Of a stretch of DNA of 64,000 nt, positions 53,264 to 61,748 are shown piece after piece. How positions within the stretch are numbered: position 1 is the stretch's first letter; each line of letters begins with the position of its first letter. Made by a program: the position numbers and the translations under genes. This DNA comes from Neisseria mucosa (GTDB lineage Bacteria; Pseudomonadota; Gammaproteobacteria; Burkholderiales; Neisseriaceae), in contig CP028150.1 in the NCBI GenBank assembly GCA_003028315.1, positions 1,240,001 to 1,304,000 of the forward strand, written 5' to 3'. Below the pieces are notes generated by a model. That model did not search any database. It was not told the DNA's origin and saw only the letters and a list, made by a program, of their open reading frames with translations.

Positions 53264-53659
53264 TTATTGGACATTACGCGATTTTTTCCATTTAAATGCA
53301 TATCCGGCAACGACAGGCAGCAAAGCCAGAAAAGACTTGAAAATCCAGCCTGCGTACCAAGGTTTCGCAACTACAATCGCACCCGTCTCAGAATTCGGCA
53401 CAACAATATCTTTGACGGCGAGCCAATCCAACATCGGCCACCAGCAAACGACAAGGCATCCCAAAAAAACAGGCCAAATATTGCGTTCCCAGCCTTTCTG
53501 CCAAAAGCGGAAACATACCGCCGCCCAAACCAAAGTCAGCCCCGTGATCAATATCACCGTATAAGCATCCGCCCCGCAATATGCGGCCAAAAAATACGTC
53601 AAGACCACCCATAAAACAGCCAGCACCAAAACAATGATTTCTTCAGGACGTTTAAACAT
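53264..53659 (-). CDS. Small multi-pass membrane protein, unknown function
   Basis: 131 residues with about four hydrophobic segments (MFKRPEEIIVLVLAVLWVVLT-type start, ITGLTLVWAAVCF, WPVFLGCLVVCWW and a C-terminal FKSFLALLPVVAGYAF) and a basic end. I recognise no family. It stands alone, with its own promoter presumed in the 53660-53790 interval. No toxin-like or transport signature is visible. Confidence 0.65.
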   Translation of the reverse strand: MFKRPEEIIVLVLAVLWVVLTYFLAAYCGADAYTVILITGLTLVWAAVCFRFWQKGWERNIWPVFLGCLVVCWWPMLDWLAVKDIVVPNSETGAIVVAKPWYAGWIFKSFLALLPVVAGYAFKWKKSRNVQ

Positions 53660-53817
53660 TCTTACAGCTCCAAAAATTTTTCCCGCAAAGGAAACAACCG
53701 TGTACCAACAGACGACACTATACCCGAAACAACATATTTTGAATATGCGCCGCCTTTCACTTTTCAGGCGACCTCGGTGTCTGCCCTACTCTGTTACAAT
53801 GCTAATAATTTAAAACC

Positions 53818-53856
53818 AAGGTCGTCTGAAAAAACATTCCGTTTTCAGACGACCTT
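53818..53856. terminator. Paired uptake sequences before corA
   Basis: AAGGTCGTCTGAAAAAACA and its complement lie 20 bases before the corA start, so this pair ends transcripts from upstream on the plus strand, or sits between promoter and gene. Confidence 0.5.
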
Positions 53857-53875
53857 CAGACATACCTTTTCAATC

Positions 53876-54952
53876 ATGATGAACACACCACCCGCTCCCG
53901 AGACAATACCCGCCGAAATCCCGCAAGACCAAACCGTCCCGCGCAGCAATACCGACAACGCGCCGCGTTCCGCCATCCACCAGACGCTTTATTCCGCCGA
54001 TACGTTTGCCCAACACGATTATCTCGCGGGTAAAAAACTGCCCCACATCGTCCGTCCGCAAGCGGGGCAGACCAACTGGCTGCATTTCGTCGGCATCAAC
54101 GACGCCGCGCTGCTCAAACACACGCTGGAGCCTTACGGCATCCACGAGCTGGTCATCGAAGACATCCTCAGCCGCAAACAACGCCCCAAAATCGAAGACT
54201 ACGACAATTATCTGTTTATCGCCGCTCAGGTTTACCACTACACCGCCGCCGGCAAACTGAATTCCGACCAAGTGTATCTGATTATCGGCAAGGATTTTGT
54301 GTTGTCGTTCCAGCAAAAACCGCTGGGGCTGTTCAGCCAGTTGCGCCGCCAAATGAGCGAAAACCCGCGCGGCATCCTCGGCAAGAATACCGCCTTTCTC
54401 GCCTATTGCCTGCTCGACCGCATCGTGGACGACTATTTCATCGTTTTGGAAGAGTACAACAACCGCGTCGAAGCCATAGACAAATCCCTGTTTAAAGATG
54501 AAAACAGCGACATTCTCGGCAAAATCCACCGACTCAAACGCGATGCCGTCCGCCTGCGCCGCACGCTCTTGCCTTTACGCGACGTGTTCTATCAACTTGC
54601 CGTGCGCGTCGATTTCACCATTTTCAAAGGCGAGTCCACCGTCTATCTGCGCGACGTTTACGACCACAACATGCAGCTTCTCGAATCGCTCGACGCATCG
54701 CGCGACATGGTGTTGAGCATGATGGATATCTACCTTTCCTTCCAATCCAACCGCATGAATCAGCAAATGCGCGTCCTGACCGTCATCACCATCATCTTCA
54801 TGCCGCTGACCGTCATCACCGGCATCTACGGCATGAACTTCGACAACATGCCCGAGCTGCATTGGCATTACGGCTATTTTATCGTTTTAGGTTTGATGCT
54901 GTGCATCATCGTCGGGTTGCTGATTTTCTTCTCGCGCAGAAAATGGTTATAA
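53876..54952 (+). CDS. corA: Magnesium/cobalt transporter CorA
   Basis: 358 residues from the ATG at 53876 (a second ATG follows directly at 53879). The N-terminal cytoplasmic domain includes VIEDILSRKQRPKIEDYDNYLFI. Two C-terminal transmembrane segments end the chain and the signature GMN is in GIYGMNFDNMPE. It forms a pentamer that gates on cytoplasmic Mg2+. The first 30 residues are Pro-rich and longer than in E. coli CorA. SD is weak. Confidence 0.96.
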   Translation: MMNTPPAPETIPAEIPQDQTVPRSNTDNAPRSAIHQTLYSADTFAQHDYLAGKKLPHIVRPQAGQTNWLHFVGINDAALLKHTLEPYGIHELVIEDILSRKQRPKIEDYDNYLFIAAQVYHYTAAGKLNSDQVYLIIGKDFVLSFQQKPLGLFSQLRRQMSENPRGILGKNTAFLAYCLLDRIVDDYFIVLEEYNNRVEAIDKSLFKDENSDILGKIHRLKRDAVRLRRTLLPLRDVFYQLAVRVDFTIFKGESTVYLRDVYDHNMQLLESLDASRDMVLSMMDIYLSFQSNRMNQQMRVLTVITIIFMPLTVITGIYGMNFDNMPELHWHYGYFIVLGLMLCIIVGLLIFFSRRKWL

Positions 54953-55081
54953 ACCCATAAAAAAATCCAATTTCCGTATATTCATATATTAAATACAATC
55001 AGTAAGGTCGTCTGAAAACCATCCCAACCACTGAACGGCCGCCTGTTTAACACAAACATTCATTTTTAAAAGAGGAACACC

Positions 55082-55564
55082 ATGGACCAAACCCGCCAAC
55101 TCCCTGCACACGAACTCATCATGTCCGAACTGATGATGCCGGACACCGCCAATTTCAGCGGCAACGTCCACGGCGGCGAACTTTTGCGCCTGCTCGATCA
55201 AGTCGCTTATTCCTGCGCCAGCCGTTACAGCGGTAATTATTGCGTTACCCTGTCTGTCGATAAAGTCTTGTTTAAAGAGCCGATACACGTCGGCGACTTG
55301 GTAACCTTCTACGCCAGCGTCAACTACACGGGCAGAACCTCCATGGAAATCGGCATCCGTGTTGAAGCGCAAAACATCCGCACCGGCGAAGTGCGCCATA
55401 CCAACAGCTGCTACTTCACCATGGTCGCGGTTGAAGACGGCAAACCTGTTCCCGTCCCGCCGTTGGAAATCACCACCGAGCGCCAACGCTGCCGCTATGA
55501 AAAAGCCAAAAAACGCAAAGCCTTGAGCCTTCAGGCATCGGACGAGGCTTCTTGCGGATGCTGA
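55082..55564 (+). CDS. Acyl-CoA thioesterase (YciA-like hot-dog fold)
   Basis: 160 residues with the single hot-dog domain signature PDTANFSGNVHGGELLRLLDQVAYSCA (catalytic Asp in LLDQVAY) and the strand-helix pattern VGDLVTFYASVNYTGRTSMEIG. It hydrolyses medium- or long-chain acyl-CoA. Start 55082 has AGAGGAACACC. The C-terminal CGC tail has cysteines. Its native terminator hairpin is split by an IS3-family insertion. Confidence 0.92.
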   Translation: MDQTRQLPAHELIMSELMMPDTANFSGNVHGGELLRLLDQVAYSCASRYSGNYCVTLSVDKVLFKEPIHVGDLVTFYASVNYTGRTSMEIGIRVEAQNIRTGEVRHTNSCYFTMVAVEDGKPVPVPPLEITTERQRCRYEKAKKRKALSLQASDEASCGC

Positions 55565-55593
55565 AAACGGACGGATAAAACGGATTACAAGAC

Positions 55594-55623
55594 AAAGGTC
55601 GTCTGAAAACCAAGGTTCAGGTT
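55594..55623 (+). terminator. Left half of a paired uptake-sequence terminator, split by an IS
   Basis: AAAGGTCGTCTGAAAACC sits at 55594-55611. The matching right arm GGTTTTCAGACGACCTTTT is at 56873-56891. Between them lies a 1249-bp IS3-family element; the original loop was only about 12 nt. Confidence 0.85.
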
Positions 55624-55681
55624 TGAACTGCACCCCAAAAGTTGGACACATCCCCTCCAACTCACAAGGTGCAGTTTTTTT

Positions 55682-56032
55682 ATGAGCAAATATACATTAC
55701 ACTTCAAATACCAAGCCGTACTCCACTACCTGCATATACGCAGCCAACAGCGTACCGCAGACCACTACGGCATTTCCCGAACCCACCTGAGACGATGGAT
55801 ACGCGCCTATCAAGAAGGCGGTATCGGCGCACTCGAACATCCCCAATCCAAAACCATGCCCCAACACCGCAAAAACCCCTTCATCGCAGATAAACCCGAC
55901 CAAGAAAAAACACAGGCAGAGCTTATCGAAGAGTTGTGCTATATGCGCGCAGAGGTCGCCTACCTAAAGGAGTTAAAAGCCCTCAGCCAAAAGCGGACCG
56001 CAAAGGACAAAGCCAAACCGTCCAAACACTGA
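55682..56032 (+). CDS. IS3-family transposase OrfA
   Basis: 116 residues with a helix-turn-helix N-terminal half (FKYQAVLHYLHIRSQQRTADHYGISRTHLRRW) and a leucine-rich, coiled-coil-like C-terminal half (AELIEELCYMRAEVAYLKEL). It binds the inverted repeats. Programmed -1 frameshifting into OrfB gives the active OrfAB; the overlap is 97 bp. Confidence 0.9.
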   Translation: MSKYTLHFKYQAVLHYLHIRSQQRTADHYGISRTHLRRWIRAYQEGGIGALEHPQSKTMPQHRKNPFIADKPDQEKTQAELIEELCYMRAEVAYLKELKALSQKRTAKDKAKPSKH

Positions 56033-56832
56033 GGGCGCAACACCCGCTCAAATACCTGCTGCACATCGCAAACCTGCCCAAAAGCAGCTTTTACTACCAT
56101 CACCAAGACCGACCCGACCCCGACGCAGCCGACAAAGCCCTCCTTGTCGAAACCTACCGGCGGCATAAAGGACGCTACGGACAAAGGCGCATTGCCGCCG
56201 CATTAGATTGGAACCGCAAAAAAGTGGCGCGGTTGATGAAGCAGTTGGAACTGAAAGCCCTCATACGGGCGAAAAAAGCCTACCGCCATCCCGCCATGGG
56301 CGAGATATCGGAACACCTCCTCAAACGCCGGTTCAAAGCCCGAAAGCCCAACGAAAAATGGCTGACCGACGTTACCGAACTCAAAGGAAAAGACGGCAAA
56401 TTGTACCTCTCGCCAATCTTGGACTTGTTCAACCGCGAGATCGTCGCCTACGCCATGAGCCGCAGAGCCGACAGCGAAATGGTGAAGGAAATGCTCGAAA
56501 AAGCCGCACCCCGTCTGACTGATAAGGGAACAATGCTGCATTCCGACCAAGGTGTGCTGTACCGTACGGCGGAATATAGGAAATTGATTGCAAAACATTC
56601 CATGGTTCAAAGCATGTCGCGTAAGGCGAACTGCTGGGACAATGCGCCGATGGAAAGCTTCTTTGCGGTGTTGAAGACGGAGTGTTTCTATAACGCAGGA
56701 GAATTGACGGTGGATGAATTGATGAAACAGATAGATGACTATATGGATTACTACAACCGGGAGCGTTGCAGTTTGAAATTGAAAAAGCTGAGTCCTGTCG
56801 CATACAGAACCCAGCTTGCACAGAGCGCCTGA
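55936..56832 (+). CDS. IS3-family transposase OrfB (catalytic, DDE)
   Basis: 298 residues in this frame, the last ~260 being the rve-type integrase core. The DDE residues are in WLTDVTELKGKDGK, LHSDQGVLYRTAEY and NAPMESFFAVLKTE. The N-terminal part before about residue 50 overlaps orfA and need not be translated from its own start. Intact. Confidence 0.93.
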   Translation: MLYARRGRLPKGVKSPQPKADRKGQSQTVQTLRAQHPLKYLLHIANLPKSSFYYHHQDRPDPDAADKALLVETYRRHKGRYGQRRIAAALDWNRKKVARLMKQLELKALIRAKKAYRHPAMGEISEHLLKRRFKARKPNEKWLTDVTELKGKDGKLYLSPILDLFNREIVAYAMSRRADSEMVKEMLEKAAPRLTDKGTMLHSDQGVLYRTAEYRKLIAKHSMVQSMSRKANCWDNAPMESFFAVLKTECFYNAGELTVDELMKQIDDYMDYYNRERCSLKLKKLSPVAYRTQLAQSA

Positions 56833-57095
56833 ATAGGCTTTTATGAGTGTCCAAGATTTGGGGGCCAGTTCAGGTTTTCAGACGACCTTTTCTTTCATTA
56901 TTGAACAAGAAAAATAATGTAACCATTAAAACACCAAATAAAACAAAGTTGCTATTTAAATAATTTTAGATTTTTTCGTATAAATTCAATTAAGAAACAC
57001 TATTTAATAACGGTATTTATTAAATAAAATCCCTTTTTTATATGCCACAAATATATTTAATTACATGATTTTTTTAAAAAAAAGAATAACTATAC

Positions 57096-57123
57096 TTGAC
57101 ACACTACTCAAATAATTTAATAT
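57096..57123 (+). promoter_or_regulatory. Sigma-70-type promoter of the lipoprotein gene
   Basis: TTGACA (57096-57101), a 16-bp spacer and TAATAT (57118-57123) within a very AT-rich region, 37 bp before the lipoprotein ATG. Confidence 0.6.
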
Positions 57124-57159
57124 ATCGTTTCTTTTAACCAAAATTCAAAAGAGAGACTC

Positions 57160-57528
57160 ATGAAAACATCAGTTTTATTGGTAACTCTGCTAACCGCACT
57201 GTCCTTGTCCGCATGTGGAGGCAGCTCTTCTTCTGCTGTTTGCGACGAATACGAAAAAGCCTTTGCCGACATTACTAAAGGTGTTGATGCAGGCACAAAA
57301 GACCTGATGCAAAAATCATTTGAGCAAACTAAAGCAGCCTTAAAAGATATGCCTGCCGACCAAAGAGACGCTACCTGTAAAGCAGCTTTGGATGGATTGA
57401 AAGGCGATGCCCCTGCCGCTTCTCCTGAAGATAAAGCCGAAGAAGCAAAAGAAGCTGCTGAAGAAGCGAAAGACACTGCGGAAGAAGCCAAAGATGAGGC
57501 TGAGGCAGCTAAAGAAGAAGCTAAATAA
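57160..57528 (+). CDS. Small lipoprotein with charged helical tail
   Basis: 122 residues with a signal peptide ending in the lipobox LSAC (acylated Cys19). A globular part with two further Cys (about 29 and 69) is followed by a C-terminal ~40 residues of Glu/Ala/Lys heptad-like repeats (EEAKEAAEEAK) that should form a long charged helix or coiled coil. SD AGAGAG precedes the ATG. It is probably anchored in the outer membrane; partner unknown. It has a sigma-70 promoter and a rho-independent terminator of its own. Confidence 0.85.
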   Translation: MKTSVLLVTLLTALSLSACGGSSSSAVCDEYEKAFADITKGVDAGTKDLMQKSFEQTKAALKDMPADQRDATCKAALDGLKGDAPAASPEDKAEEAKEAAEEAKDTAEEAKDEAEAAKEEAK

Positions 57529-57548
57529 TACGAGACATCTTAATAGCG

Positions 57549-57582
57549 AAAACGGATTCCGACTACTCAGAATCCGTTTTTA
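57549..57582 (+). terminator. Rho-independent terminator of the lipoprotein gene
   Basis: Stem AAAACGGATTC / GAATCCGTTTT with a T tail, 20 bases after the stop. Confidence 0.88.
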
Positions 57583-57683
57583 TTTATGCCTTCCAATCTG
57601 CAATTTGCTTTCAGACGACCTCAAAGGTCGCCCGAAAATTCCAAACAGCAAACCACCAATTTAGATGGCCACGTGCATGTATA

Positions 57684-57872
57684 CCGCACACACAATACCC
57701 ATCTGTTTTAAAGTTTGCGCCGCCCGCAGGTAGCTTGTGGCTTAGCCACGTACACGATTTTGGAGATGCAGGCTATGGCTTGCTGCGCTACATCAATGGA
57801 AACACAATCGAAAAGAACGATATTCCTAGCAATTTTCAATTTGTAGCGTGGGCTATGCCCGCGAAAATATGA
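57684..57872 (+). pseudogene. Gene fragment of unknown origin
   Basis: An open frame without a start reads LKFAPPAGSLWLSHVHDF followed by GDAGYGLLRYINGNTIEK and ends at a TGA at 57870-57872. The first part resembles a different frame upstream (GHVHVYRTHN), suggesting a frameshift. It looks like the eroded 3' end of a larger protein. Its final codons merge into a GCGTGGGCTATGCCCGCG repeat, which points to a recombination scar. Confidence 0.35.
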
Positions 57873-57913
57873 AAAGTCGTCTGAAACCTGTACACAGGCT
57901 TTCAGACGACCTT
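57872..57913. terminator. Paired uptake sequences after the gene fragment
   Basis: AAAGTCGTCTGAAACC and GGCTTTCAGACGACCTT, the left arm lacking one G. It may have ended the lost gene. Confidence 0.5.
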
Positions 57914-58086
57914 AGCTTTACAAAAACAACCCGTGGGCAGAGCCCACGCTACGGTTGTTTCAACGCAACCCCGTCTCCAAAACTCCTGCGCTGAAAATGC
58001 AAAAAGGTCTCAACTTATTATTGCAACGACCTCAGGCGTAGCAACTGTATTTTTCACCCCGTCGGGCAAAAATACCAAAACTCAAA
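57914..58086. other. Repeat-rich spacer before the IS110 transposase
   Basis: It holds GTGGGCAGAGCCCAC (57932-57946), a palindromic word also seen as GGGCAGAGCCC in the loop at 34331-34398 and as a variant at 57847. No gene is visible. The 3' end of the IS110 element should lie here but has no inverted repeats by which to fix it. Confidence 0.5.
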
Positions 58087-59055
58087 TCAAGCCGTTCGGA
58101 TGCTGTTTTCGGTGATAACGTTTTCGGCAAAATAATCACGCATCCGGGCATTCAATATCGTCAGCAGTTTACGCATACATGCCGTAACGGCAACCTTATA
58201 TGGCTTACCCTTGGACAGCAGGCGTTGGTAGAAATCCCGAATAAGCGGTTCAAAACGTGTCGCTACCACGGTAGCCATATACAGTGCCTTACGCACCGCA
58301 GACCTTCCGCCAAAGCAGCGGCTTTTGAATTTGGTTTCCCCGCTCTCCCTCGGGTGCGGGGCAATACCGACCAAACTCGCTATCCGTTTGTGCGACAGCC
58401 GTCCCAATTCGGGCAGCATCGCCATCAGCGTAGCCGTCGTTGTCGAACCGATGCCTTTGATTTGTTCCGCCACTTTGGCTTTGCCGTCAAAATGCGTGTG
58501 GGTGTGGTCGTCGATTTGTTTGTCCAATTCGTCAATCAGACGGTCAAAATGAGCAATCAGTTGTTTGACGCTTTCGACTTGCGTTTCGTGAACCTGATGC
58601 AGTCGGTTTTTCTCGGCAGTCCGCATATCCACCAGCTGGTTGCGGCGGTTGATCAATGCTTCCAACACTTCTTCCGCTTCGGTGGGCGGTTGGTAGAGCA
58701 TGGTTTGCCAATCTTCTTTCTGCATCATCATCTGTGCGAAGAAGGCAAGCATTTGGGCATCTTTGGCATCGGTTTTGGTCAGCGACTGCGATTGGGCAAA
58801 CTGATGCGTCTGACGCGGGTTGGCAATGATCACGGCCATACCTGCGCGGTGGATGGCTTTGGCGGCGGGTATTTCGAGACCGCCGGTGCTTTCCATCACA
58901 ACGAGGGCGACGTTGTGCTTTTTAAGGTATTCGATAGTATGGGCGATACCTTTCGGGTTGTTGGTTTCGGTTTTGGTTTTAGACAAAAACGAAACGGCGA
59001 TGACGAAGTTTCGTTTGGCGATGTCGATGCCTGCGTAATTGTGTTGGGTACTCAT
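58087..59055 (-). CDS. IS110-family (Piv/MooV-type) transposase
   Basis: 322 residues from the ATG at 59055 (a second ATG lies just before, at 59058; AAGGCAGG upstream). The N-terminal DEDD-type RuvC-like domain shows Asp in AGIDIAKRNF, Glu in VVMESTGG and the DxxD in KTDAKDAQML. The C-terminal domain has KGIGSTTTATLMAML and the serine in FGGRSAVRKALYMA. IS110 recombinases insert through a structured bridge RNA encoded in the element. Similar genes in Neisseria are the Piv/irg group near filamentous prophages; none is seen here. Confidence 0.92.
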   Translation of the reverse strand: MSTQHNYAGIDIAKRNFVIAVSFLSKTKTETNNPKGIAHTIEYLKKHNVALVVMESTGGLEIPAAKAIHRAGMAVIIANPRQTHQFAQSQSLTKTDAKDAQMLAFFAQMMMQKEDWQTMLYQPPTEAEEVLEALINRRNQLVDMRTAEKNRLHQVHETQVESVKQLIAHFDRLIDELDKQIDDHTHTHFDGKAKVAEQIKGIGSTTTATLMAMLPELGRLSHKRIASLVGIAPHPRESGETKFKSRCFGGRSAVRKALYMATVVATRFEPLIRDFYQRLLSKGKPYKVAVTACMRKLLTILNARMRDYFAENVITENSIRTA

Positions 59056-59322
59056 CATAAACCTGCCTTGCATTCGGTTGTGTTGTCTGGCAACTGTCCG
59101 GTTGTGTCGATGGGTTGCCCGACCGCTCCCTGAGCTACGCAACGGTTGTTTGCCTTGGTCGGATGCGGGTGGCGGTGGGCGGTTGGTTGCTATGATACGG
59201 GTGTTTCGATATACAAGGTCGGATTCTCGAATCCGACATTTTGGGCATTGCTGCAATGAATTGCAATGACGGGAGTGTTAAAGGTTTTGTCGGATACAAG
59301 TATCCGACCTACGCTTGCTTGC
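59056..59322 (-). ncRNA. Candidate bridge-RNA region of the IS110 element
   Basis: The 267 bp upstream of the transposase start (on its strand) have no gene. They contain the two inverted repeats listed separately, and complementary words between 59060 and 59180 that could fold. In IS110 elements of the non-IS1111 group the bridge RNA is made from this 5' non-coding end. The assignment is from position only; the loops that would pair with target and donor were not identified. Confidence 0.35.
59218..59308. repeat. Two related 20-bp inverted repeats flanking the IS110 5' region
   Basis: GTCGGATTC-TC-GAATCCGAC (59218-59237) and GTCGGATAC-AA-GTATCCGAC (59289-59308) are two copies of the same design with different loop and arm bases. 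Words of this sort are dispersed in Neisseria genomes. Confidence 0.7.
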
Positions 59323-60825
59323 TTAATATCCGCGATGAGATTTTAGACCATTAAAAAAAGCACTTCTGACAGCCCATCGTACTGCATCATCAGTTCGGAC
59401 ACTTTTCCAATGATCTGGATGCCTCATTACATCACGCACTTCAAATCTACCTTCTTCAGGGTAACGCACTTCCAAAAAACCAATTCTAAAAAGAAAACGC
59501 GCAAGGGCAACCGCTTCATTAGCATCATGTAAAACACCATCCTTTAGTTTTACCTGCCCATTACCAATTAAACCTTTTAAGTGCCGATATAAATCAGATG
59601 CCTTCCACTCCAAAGGTTTTCCTGTAAAAGATTGAAGGCAAATATCTAAACCTTTACACAAAGATCGAAATTCCGTCTTTAAGAATTCAAGTTGGTCTAT
59701 TGAATAACTCCACTCAGCTTCGTAGACTTCAGTATTAGAAACTGGTAGTTTTTCGGCCGCATCTAAGGCATGCTTAATCAGATTGCCAAGGCTACGAGGT
59801 GTATACATTGTTCTTCGAACAATGTAACTAAATGAATCACTTGTCTCTTTATTTTTTAGAGTTACTTCAGGTTCAAAAAAGACATGCCACATATCATTAA
59901 ATGGTACTTTAATTAATGCAGGACTAATTTCTAATGCCAATCCAATTGCAAGCCTCAATCTTTGACGAAACCATTCTTTTAACTCAGAAAAATCCCAATT
60001 CAGAGACATTACTCCACTTATTTTATCAGCATAATGCCAACCTGGATTTAGACTTAGCCATAAATCTTGTCTCATAAATAAATGTACTTCTGCATCTTTA
60101 TTATCATGCGTTATTCTATCAGCAGCTTCAACTGCATCTCTAATTAATCGAATGCTAGTAGTGTTACCTTCTTCTTGTAAATTATCGAAATCATCAACAT
60201 ATAATACGAATTTTGTTGCTTGCATGATACGATTAAATCTATCAGGGCTATACTTTTCTTGTTCTGAATTTTCAGTAGACACTTTATTTACCCATGGAAT
60301 AATGGTTTTCAAAACGTCTATAATACGTTCACCAAAATCTCTTTCTGTGACCCCCTTAATTTTCGCCCAAGCACGTAAAATAGCCTCATCATCACCAACA
60401 AGTAACTGACCACTCATTCCTTGCGCAAGTTTGCGACAAATAAGATCCGCATATATCTGTATCCAATCTGCAACGGCACCATAACCTCGCCCTGATGCCT
60501 CTTTCAAACGTTCTGAATGTAATGAGGCAAGTTCATCGGCCGACACTTCAACAATTAATGTAGAAAAGTCCTGTTTACGATTTTGCATGCTGGTTAACCT
60601 TGCAGCTGATTTACCAGCCCCTTTTCTAGCAACAGTAACTGTTGTTTTAGGGGAAATTGCTTTTTTAAACCATTTTGGCTGTACTAACAAATTGTCAAAC
60701 CAACTATTATGAGTTGTATCGCGCTCTGCATCAGGATAGCCAATAAAAGATGAATCGCCCTGCCAAAATTCGCGGATATTTTGCACTTGCTCTTTTGTTA
60801 GTGATGTAATTCCATTAGAACTCAT
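59323..60825 (-). CDS. Lone P-loop ATPase between insertion sequences (Sll1717-like)
   Basis: 500 residues. Walker A is ARKGAGKSA (66-74), Walker B is FVLYVDDFD (206-214), and a FMRQDLW and RTMYTPRSLGNL region follows as possible sensor elements. After about residue 390 comes a helical/winged-helix-like C-terminus. The N-terminal FIGYPDAERDTTHNSWFDN segment resembles what I remember of the Sll1717-type P-loop ATPases; relation to KAP/STAND NTPases is possible. It is AT-rich and flanked by an IS110 transposase gene and an IS630 element. No SD is clear. A defence or stress role is a guess from context. Confidence 0.75.
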   Translation of the reverse strand: MSSNGITSLTKEQVQNIREFWQGDSSFIGYPDAERDTTHNSWFDNLLVQPKWFKKAISPKTTVTVARKGAGKSAARLTSMQNRKQDFSTLIVEVSADELASLHSERLKEASGRGYGAVADWIQIYADLICRKLAQGMSGQLLVGDDEAILRAWAKIKGVTERDFGERIIDVLKTIIPWVNKVSTENSEQEKYSPDRFNRIMQATKFVLYVDDFDNLQEEGNTTSIRLIRDAVEAADRITHDNKDAEVHLFMRQDLWLSLNPGWHYADKISGVMSLNWDFSELKEWFRQRLRLAIGLALEISPALIKVPFNDMWHVFFEPEVTLKNKETSDSFSYIVRRTMYTPRSLGNLIKHALDAAEKLPVSNTEVYEAEWSYSIDQLEFLKTEFRSLCKGLDICLQSFTGKPLEWKASDLYRHLKGLIGNGQVKLKDGVLHDANEAVALARFLFRIGFLEVRYPEEGRFEVRDVMRHPDHWKSVRTDDAVRWAVRSAFFNGLKSHRGY

Positions 60826-60900
60826 TTTAATAACCCATTAAAATTTATTATAGTCAATTAAAAATAAAATAGTACAATACTCAACTTTGAAGGTTTAACC

Positions 60901-61251
60901 ATGGCATACTCTGCGGACTTGAGAAACAAAGCTTTAAACTATTACGAACAATGCAAAAATATCAGCCAAACCGCAGCAACGTTTAACTTGTCAAGAAACA
61001 CGCTTTACCTGTGGATTCGCCTTAAAAAACAAACAGGCAGCCTAAAACATCAAGTTACCGGTCTAAATGCCGTCAAATTGGATAGGCAAAAACTGGCTCA
61101 ATATGTTGAGCAACACCCGGATGCCTATCTACATGAAATCGCCAAACATTTTGATTGTACGCCAGCCGCCGTTTGCTATGCACTCAAACAGATGGGAATG
61201 ACGCGCAAAAAAAGACCACCACTTACAAAGAACAAGACCCGGCCAAAGTAA
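60901..61251 (+). CDS. IS630 transposase, N-terminal frame
   Basis: 116 residues forming a paired helix-turn-helix DNA-binding domain (MAYSADLRNKALNYYEQCK, TAATFNLSRNTLYLWIRLK and AKHFDCTPAAVCYALKQMG). The frame runs past the A7 run at about 61206-61212 and stops at 61251. A -1 slip gives the full-length transposase. Confidence 0.9.
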   Translation: MAYSADLRNKALNYYEQCKNISQTAATFNLSRNTLYLWIRLKKQTGSLKHQVTGLNAVKLDRQKLAQYVEQHPDAYLHEIAKHFDCTPAAVCYALKQMGMTRKKRPPLTKNKTRPK

Positions 61252-61748
61252 CGCATTATTTGACACAGCTGGCCGAATTTTCCGACTACCAACGTGTTTA
61301 TTTGGATGAAACAGGATTTGACCGCTACCTGTTCCGTCCCTATGCCCGCAGCCCGAAAGGGCAAATAGTGAAAGCGCAGATAAGTGGAAAAAGATACCGA
61401 CGCTTATCTCTGGTGTCCGCACAAGTCGGCAACCGGCTGATTGCTCCGATGGTTTATCAAAATACGATGACCGGGGTCTTTTTTGAAGCGTGGTTTCAGC
61501 AATGCCTACTGCCCGCATTGACTCAAAAATCGGTGATTATTTTAGATAATGCGCGATTTCACCGTATGGGTGTCTTACGGGAAATGGCGGAAAAATGGGG
61601 ACATAAGGTATTGCCTCTTGCTCCTTATTCACCTGAGCTCAATCCGATTGAGAAGGTGTGGGCGAATATTAAGCGGTATCTGCGAACCGTATTGTCTGAT
61701 TACGCCCGATTTGACGATGCGCTAATGTCCTATTTTGATTTTAATTGA
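61155..61748 (+). CDS. IS630 transposase, catalytic frame
   Basis: 197 residues in this frame; only the part after the A7 run at about 61206 belongs to the fusion. DDE residues are in VYLDETGFDRYL, VIILDNARFHR and SPELNPIEKVWANIKR. The start at 61155 is not likely to be used; the fused product would be about 280 residues. Confidence 0.9.
   Translation: MYASRRLLCTQTDGNDAQKKTTTYKEQDPAKVTHYLTQLAEFSDYQRVYLDETGFDRYLFRPYARSPKGQIVKAQISGKRYRRLSLVSAQVGNRLIAPMVYQNTMTGVFFEAWFQQCLLPALTQKSVIILDNARFHRMGVLREMAEKWGHKVLPLAPYSPELNPIEKVWANIKRYLRTVLSDYARFDDALMSYFDFN

Larger units (their letters stand above)
55624..56872 (+). mobile_element. IS3-family element (IS150-like group), 1249 bp
   Basis: Ends TGAACTGCACCCCAAAAGTTGG (left) and, inverted, TGAACTGGCCCCCAAATCTTGG (right), with a 4-bp direct repeat GGTT (55620-55623 and 56873-56876). 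Two overlapping frames orfA and orfB are present. It has inserted into the loop of the thioesterase terminator. Confidence 0.93.
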
